Part shown: in pieces, positions 59,474 through 64,000 of the stretch
How the letters are laid out: the number at the start of each line of letters is the position of its first letter
Position numbering within the stretch: position 1 is the stretch's first letter
Assembly (NCBI GenBank): GCA_902491395.1
Contig: CABUHO010000006.1
Location: forward strand, 1-64,000
Reading direction: 5' to 3'
Length of the DNA stretch: 64,000 nt
Source of the DNA: an uncultured Collinsella sp.
GTDB lineage: Bacteria; Actinomycetota; Coriobacteriia; Coriobacteriales; Coriobacteriaceae
The notes under the pieces: model-generated
Seen by the model: only the letters and a program-made list of their open reading frames with translations
Told to the model about the DNA's origin: nothing
Database searches by the model: none
Program-made: the position numbers and the translations under genes

Positions 59474-60271
59474 TTACTCAGGGCGGCCGCGATGGCGCTC
59501 AATCCAGCCCACGGCAAAGTCGACAAGCTCGCGTTGACGCATAAAGCGGATCATCCCGTTACCGAGAGGCGCCGTGCGCACCGAGCATTCACGCTCAAAA
59601 GCAGCGCCGATTTCATCGAAATCCTCGCCATCGACAAAGAGCGTACGGTATTCCTTCCATACGCGTCGACCGTTTTCCACAATCGCACTGTGCTCCACAC
59701 AGTCGTGCTTGTCAGGGTATTCCGCACGGGCGTCGGCCAAATGCAGCGACGTATTCTTGTCGTAGCCCACGCCCACAAGCAGCACGTAGCCGTCCAAATC
59801 GTACAGGCGCGCGATGGGCGATCCGTCGCCAAAGATGTTGCTCAGGTCGTGGTTTTCCGTCAAGAATTGAGCATGCCGGCCGTTTGCCGCCACCGAGCGC
59901 GCCGGATGGTCGCTTCTATGCGTACCCGGCCACGTGCGAAACATCTCGGCAACGACCCCCATCGTATTGGTAGGCGTAATGCGCTTGTCATAGGCAGGCC
60001 AGTTATCGCGAATCAACTGCCACCATTCTTGAGGCTCCCGCCAATGAACGCCGCTCTCGGGGTCCAGGTTTTTCCAGGATTGCGTCGGCATCATGATGGT
60101 ACCGGTCTCGCCCACCATCTGGAGCAGCGCCTCGATCACCGGCTGTGCGCCGCCGCACACATATCCAAGCGCGCTGAGCGAGCAATGGACCATAACCGTC
60201 TGCCCTGCGCACATACCGACGGCGGAGAGCGCGTCGAGGATATCCTGCTTAAGCACGATTTGCCGATCCAT
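59474..60271 (-). CDS. AAC(3)-family N-acetyltransferase-like protein
   Basis: 265 residues with the fold of aminoglycoside 3-N-acetyltransferases and YokD-type relatives. The acetyl-CoA segment VMVHCSLSALGYVCGGAQPVIEAL, MMPTQSW, RTWPGTHRSDHPARSVAA and the active-site region GDGSPIARLYDLDGYVLLVGVGYDKNTSLHLA are all present. I chose the ATG at 60271 with GAGGGG upstream. Most chromosomal family members have no proven drug resistance, so aminoglycoside modification should not be assumed. It stands alone. Confidence 0.85.
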   Translation of the reverse strand: MDRQIVLKQDILDALSAVGMCAGQTVMVHCSLSALGYVCGGAQPVIEALLQMVGETGTIMMPTQSWKNLDPESGVHWREPQEWWQLIRDNWPAYDKRITPTNTMGVVAEMFRTWPGTHRSDHPARSVAANGRHAQFLTENHDLSNIFGDGSPIARLYDLDGYVLLVGVGYDKNTSLHLADARAEYPDKHDCVEHSAIVENGRRVWKEYRTLFVDGEDFDEIGAAFERECSVRTAPLGNGMIRFMRQRELVDFAVGWIERHRGRPE

Positions 60272-60395
60272 TGCCGTTTCCCCTCTATCCCCACACATCG
60301 GTTTCTTTTGCGTCATGCGCCGAAATAGCACACGGGCCATGCGGCGCATGACGCTGCAAATGATACGTTTCCCAATGTTGCCGAGGGATCATTAT

Positions 60396-61355
60396 TTAGT
60401 ACTTGAAGAAGCCCTCACCCGAGCTTTCGCCCAGCTTGCCTTCGTCGAGCATTTTCTTGAGGACGGTGGCCATGGCCTTAAAGTTGTAGGGCATCATCAT
60501 CTTTTTGAGCAGCGGGCTCACCAGGCCCGGGACCTTTTGGTACTGCATGACGATGTTGTAGGCCGTCTGGATGCCCACGGTGTCAAACACACGGAACGGG
60601 CCCTTGGGCGCGCCGGTGCCGCGTGTCCATGCGAGGTCGATGCTCTTGGGGTCGCTCACGCCCGAGACATACAGGTCCAGGCCCGAAAGCAGCCACGGCA
60701 CCAGCATGGAGTTGAGCAGGTAGCCATTCTTTTCCTTGTTGACGGGCAATGCCAGCATACGGATGTCGTTGGCAAAGTCGACGAGCTCATCGAAGTAGTG
60801 CTTGTCGGTTTGGCTCTGCGCCATGACCTCGGTCATGTTGTTCTTCCAGATGGAGTTGGCAAAGTGCAGCGACAGGTACTTCTCGGGGCGACCAGTGTAC
60901 TTGGCAAAGGTGCTCGGCAGCAACGTGGAGGAGTTGGTCACGACGACGGCCTTTTGCGGGAGGACCGGGGCGAGTTTCTTGTAGAAGTCGATCTTTGCCT
61001 GGGTGTCCTCGGCCATAGACTCGATGACCAGGTCGGCGTCGGCCACGGCCTTGGCAAGATCGAGCTCCAGCTTGAGTGTGGAGTAGGCACGCTCAACGGC
61101 GGCGAGTGCCGCCTCCTTGTCGAAGGGCTGATCGCTATCGGCGATACCGGCGCACCACTCGCCCGTGCCGTCCGCCATGCCCTCGATAGCAGCGATGTAC
61201 TCCTCGCGCACATGATCGATCTTGGGCTGGGTGCGGCCGATGCTGCCCTCGCTGCGCAGCCAGATCGTTACATCAAAGCCGCAGTAGGCAGCCTGAAAGG
61301 CAATCTGGCTTCCCAACACGCCGCCGCCGGCAACGCAAACGGTCTTGTAGCTCAT
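60396..61355 (-). CDS. 3-hydroxyacyl-CoA dehydrogenase family protein
   Basis: 319 residues; NAD-dependent oxidation of a 3-hydroxyacyl-CoA, or the reverse reaction in butyrate-type fermentation. Rossmann motif VAGGGVLGSQIAF, the VIESMAEDTQAK segment and the catalytic histidine in SLHFANSIWKN are visible; the usual His-Phe-x-Asn-Pro has Ser in place of Pro. The C-terminal domain ends GKLGESSGEGFFKY, which is typical. ATG preceded by AGAGGA. No thiolase or crotonase is adjacent, so the pathway is not certain. Confidence 0.85.
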   Translation of the reverse strand: MSYKTVCVAGGGVLGSQIAFQAAYCGFDVTIWLRSEGSIGRTQPKIDHVREEYIAAIEGMADGTGEWCAGIADSDQPFDKEAALAAVERAYSTLKLELDLAKAVADADLVIESMAEDTQAKIDFYKKLAPVLPQKAVVVTNSSTLLPSTFAKYTGRPEKYLSLHFANSIWKNNMTEVMAQSQTDKHYFDELVDFANDIRMLALPVNKEKNGYLLNSMLVPWLLSGLDLYVSGVSDPKSIDLAWTRGTGAPKGPFRVFDTVGIQTAYNIVMQYQKVPGLVSPLLKKMMMPYNFKAMATVLKKMLDEGKLGESSGEGFFKY

Positions 61356-61499
61356 GGAACGGTCCTCTCTTACGTAATTCCATAGATGTGTATTTATTCA
61401 ACCGTAAGAATGACGCGCGCTGGGGGTGGGTTCTATAAACGGACGGTAATTTGCGGCGAACGGATACACGTGTTCATTATCTCAGAGTTCCGTGTCCAG

Positions 61500-61537
61500 C
61501 AAAAACGGGTGGTGGCCGGTACGGCCACCACCCGTTT
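61500..61537 (-). terminator. terminator of the dehydratase activase gene
   Basis: Perfect 16-bp stem (61503-61518 with 61522-61537), 3-nt loop, followed by a U-run on the minus strand, about 25 nt after the stop. Confidence 0.93.
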
Positions 61538-61565
61538 GTCTCATATCTAGCCCATGGCAGGCCAG

Positions 61566-64000
61566 CTACTTCTTAATACCGCGTCCCAGACGCTTGGCGA
61601 CCGATGCCACGGCCTCTTCGCTGGCCGGCCCGCAGCTCACACACCCGTCATGAGCACGCATCTGGCCGGTAACCTCGTCCATCGCGAGCGGCGCCACCTT
61701 CTCGAGCTTAAAGCCCTTACCGGCGCGCATGTTTTCCTTGGCCACGCTGATCATGAGCTTAATACGGTTGAGCTGGTTGACCTCGGACGCACCAGGATCA
61801 TAGTCCACCGCGACAATATTGCTCTCGGGGTGCTGACGGCGCAGCTCCTTGATCACGGCCTTGCCCACCACGTGGTTAGGCAGGCACGCGAAAGGCTGCG
61901 TGCAGATAATGTTGGGTGCGCCATGGTCGATCAGGTCGAGCATCTCGGCCGTGAGCAGCCAGCCCTCGCCCATGTTGTTGCACACCGACAGCACCGTACG
62001 GGCCTTGTCGGCCATGGTGCCGATGCGCTCGGGCGCCTCAAAGCGGCGGGACTTTTCGAGCATCTCCTCCACCGGCGTGCGCATCCAGTCCACGAGCTTG
62101 ATAAGCGCCTGCATGCCCGCACGCGTTGTAGCAGAGCTACCCAGCTCGTCCTTCTGCAGCTCGGCGTTGCTCATGGAGTACAGGAAGAAGTCGAGCAGGC
62201 CCGGCACTACGGCCTCGCAGCCCTCGCGCTCGATAACATCGACCACGTGGTTGTTGGCCGTAGGGTGGAACTTGACCAGGATCTCGCCGACCACGCCCAC
62301 GCGCGGCTTGGTGCCCTCGCCCACGAGCGGCATGGTGTCGAACGCGCGGATGGCCTCGCGGCACAGCTTGGTGTAGTTGTGGCGGTTGAACTTGGGCGCC
62401 AGCTTGCGGGCTCGTGCCATGTACTCCTCGTAGAGCGCGTTGGCGGCACCGGGCGTTGCCTCGTACGGGCGGCAACGATAGAGCATCTGCATCATCACGT
62501 CGCCAAAGAGCACCGCGTAGACTGCCTGTTTAAGCAGCGCCGGCGTGATCTTAAAGCCGGGGTTGTCCTCGCCGAGCGCCACGGCCGAAAGCGAGATTAC
62601 CGGGATCTCGGGGTGGCCGCTCTCGCGCAGGGCCTTACGGATGAGCGCGATGTAGTTGGTGGCACGGCAGCCGCCGCCGGTCTGGCTGATGACCACGGCC
62701 GTCTTGGACAGGTCGTACCGACCGCTCTCGATGGCCTCCATGATCTGGCCCGTCACCAGGATCGACGGATAGCAGATGTCGTTGTTCACGTAGCGCAGGC
62801 CGGCCTCGACGGCGTCGTGATCGGTCGAGGGCAGCAGCTCCAAGTTGTAGCCGGCACCACGGAACACCTCTTTGACCAGGTCAAAGTGGATCGGTGCCAT
62901 CTGCGGGCACAGGATGGTGTAGCCCTCCTCGCGCATCTGCTCGGTAAAGGGCACCTTGGGCCACGCGGTCGAAGCACTCTCGCGCTGCGCCTCAAACGTG
63001 TACTTGCGGCTCGCGAACGCGGGGGCATCCGTGGAGGGCGCCACCGGCGCGGCATCGCCCTGCTCGTAGGCCTCGCCCGCGGCCGTGGCCTCGGCCAAGC
63101 GCTCGGCCTCCTGGTCCTTGAGCGCGGCCATGAGCGAGCGGATGCGAATGCGCGCGGCGCCCAGGTTGGATACCTCGTCGATCTTGAGCACGGTGTAGAT
63201 CTTGCCGCTGGCTTCCAGGATCTCCTGCACCTGGTCGGTGGTGAGAGCGTCCAAGCCGCAGCCGAAGGAGTTGAGCTGGATCAGGTCCAGGTCGTTGCGC
63301 ATGGTCACAAAGCGGGTGACGGCGTACAGGCGGCTGTGGTACATCCACTGGTCGACGACGCGGATCGGACGCTCAGGCTTTACCAGATGCGCGAGCGAAT
63401 CCTCGGTAAAGACCGCAAAGCCAAAGCTCGAGATAAGCTCGGGCAGGGCGTGGTTGATCTCGGGGTCGTTGTGGTAGGGACGACCGGCGAGCACGATGCC
63501 GTGACCGCCGTGGTCCTCGACCCACTTAAGGGCCTCCTCGCCCATGGTCTGGATGTCCTCGTGGAAACGAGCATCAGCCTCAAAGGCGGCGTTGACGGCG
63601 GCGTCGACCTCGGAGCGCGTGATCTTGGGTCCGCGCACGCGACCGCGACCGGCCTCGGCGTCGGCCACGCGGTCGACGGCGAGCACCTGGTACAGGCGGC
63701 GCTTGAGCTCGGTCTTGTCGTGATACGGTACAAACGGATACAGGAACTCGATGTTCTGCTCGCGGATCTCGTCAATGTTGAGCGCCAGCGCCGTGGGGTA
63801 GCTCATGACGATGGGGCAGTTGTAGCAGTTGCCGGCGGTCGGATCCTCCTTGCGCTCCCAGCGCACGCACGGCATCCAAATGAAGTCGACATCGCGGTCG
63901 ATAAGGTTCATCACGTGGCCGTGGCTCATCTTGGCCGGATAGCACACGCTCTCGGACGGCATGGACTCAATGCCCGCCTGATAGGTCTTTTTGCTCGACT
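61566..64000 (-). CDS. 2-hydroxyacyl-CoA dehydratase activase-related protein (5' end beyond window)
   Basis: At least 810 residues; the frame is open to the window edge, so this is the C-terminal part of a protein probably over 1,400 residues long. Visible are the DUF2229-type start (ESVCYPAKMSHGHV, WMPCVRWERK...NCYNCPIV), a second copy-like HgdB/HgdC-type region with QTGGGCRATNYIALIRKAL, PFACLPNHVVGKAVIKELR and a cysteine pair near the end (DGCVSCGP). The ATP-binding activase domains would be upstream. Such fusions are thought to use an Fe-S cluster and ATP to inject an electron into a dehydratase; the target is unknown. An in-frame ATG at 63962 is internal, not a start. Confidence 0.85.
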   Translation of the reverse strand, partial: SSKKTYQAGIESMPSESVCYPAKMSHGHVMNLIDRDVDFIWMPCVRWERKEDPTAGNCYNCPIVMSYPTALALNIDEIREQNIEFLYPFVPYHDKTELKRRLYQVLAVDRVADAEAGRGRVRGPKITRSEVDAAVNAAFEADARFHEDIQTMGEEALKWVEDHGGHGIVLAGRPYHNDPEINHALPELISSFGFAVFTEDSLAHLVKPERPIRVVDQWMYHSRLYAVTRFVTMRNDLDLIQLNSFGCGLDALTTDQVQEILEASGKIYTVLKIDEVSNLGAARIRIRSLMAALKDQEAERLAEATAAGEAYEQGDAAPVAPSTDAPAFASRKYTFEAQRESASTAWPKVPFTEQMREEGYTILCPQMAPIHFDLVKEVFRGAGYNLELLPSTDHDAVEAGLRYVNNDICYPSILVTGQIMEAIESGRYDLSKTAVVISQTGGGCRATNYIALIRKALRESGHPEIPVISLSAVALGEDNPGFKITPALLKQAVYAVLFGDVMMQMLYRCRPYEATPGAANALYEEYMARARKLAPKFNRHNYTKLCREAIRAFDTMPLVGEGTKPRVGVVGEILVKFHPTANNHVVDVIEREGCEAVVPGLLDFFLYSMSNAELQKDELGSSATTRAGMQALIKLVDWMRTPVEEMLEKSRRFEAPERIGTMADKARTVLSVCNNMGEGWLLTAEMLDLIDHGAPNIICTQPFACLPNHVVGKAVIKELRRQHPESNIVAVDYDPGASEVNQLNRIKLMISVAKENMRAGKGFKLEKVAPLAMDEVTGQMRAHDGCVSCGPASEEAVASVAKRLGRGIKK

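Noticed and set aside
59474..60271. Calling the AAC(3)-like protein an antibiotic resistance gene
   Set aside because: Family membership alone does not show aminoglycoside acetylation.

Overview
The window looks like a high-GC, gut-type actinobacterium of the class Coriobacteriia, most likely Collinsella. This rests on GC-rich coding sequence with GC-rich codon choice, gene content (argCJBD, an acyl-CoA dehydratase activase, the AmaP/DUF2273/Asp23 set, a riboflavin ECF transporter, OPT and DUF389 transporters) and recalled family resemblance; no database was searched. About 58 protein genes and two tRNAs are supported. Nearly all lie on the minus strand; the exceptions are a DegV protein (6486), a coiled-coil membrane protein (11819), an M20 hydrolase (41978), an OPT transporter (55578), a DUF389 protein (57497) and tRNA-Val (26332).

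Layout. 0.1-4 kb: pstSCAB phosphate importer. 4-9 kb: M20 dipeptidase, HAD phosphatase, DegV, a DinJ/YafQ-type toxin-antitoxin pair and a LOG-family protein. 9-18.4 kb: tgt, an SDR dehydrogenase, a tail-anchored coiled-coil protein, lysS with an extra tRNA-binding domain, greA, tatA, tRNA-Pro, ispE and veg. 18.6-26 kb: murI-rph-rdgB-dtd, a HAD phosphatase, a MurE-type ligase, asnB. 26.3-27.2 kb: tRNA-Val followed by a 186-bp tandem triplication and a MITE-like element. 27.3-32.2 kb: argCJBD with a candidate ARG box. 32.4-36.9 kb: two PPOX paralogues and a riboflavin ECF transporter (ecfT, a fused double ATPase, ribU) behind an FMN riboswitch. 37-40.2 kb: groESL flanked by two very large palindromes and repeat-rich DNA. 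40-50 kb: two amidohydrolases, zinc-ribbon membrane proteins, YitT, the amaP-DUF2273-asp23 operon and yebC. 50-64 kb: a large DUF6020-like membrane protein, lgt, an Nfu protein, dCMP deaminase, coaX, OPT and DUF389 transporters, an AAC(3)-fold acetyltransferase, a hydroxyacyl-CoA dehydrogenase and the 3' part of a dehydratase activase gene cut by the window edge.

The genes are mostly housekeeping: phosphate, arginine, riboflavin and asparagine supply, peptidoglycan precursors, tRNA modification and proofreading, chaperones, and envelope stress. The unusual content is between genes. Many intergenic regions hold structured repeats placed directly after stop codons. The strongest is a 147-170-nt element present three times (10551-10720, 13809-13978, 18471-18618). 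Its nested helices are kept by about eight compensatory base-pair changes between copies, and its terminal hairpin starts 0-3 nt after a stop codon each time. Others are short hairpins with a GGGAC core, TTGCGGTG hairpins, two palindromes with 37-bp arms around groESL, two MITE-like elements with related ends, and the tRNA-linked triplication. I regard these as the best candidates for undescribed biology here.
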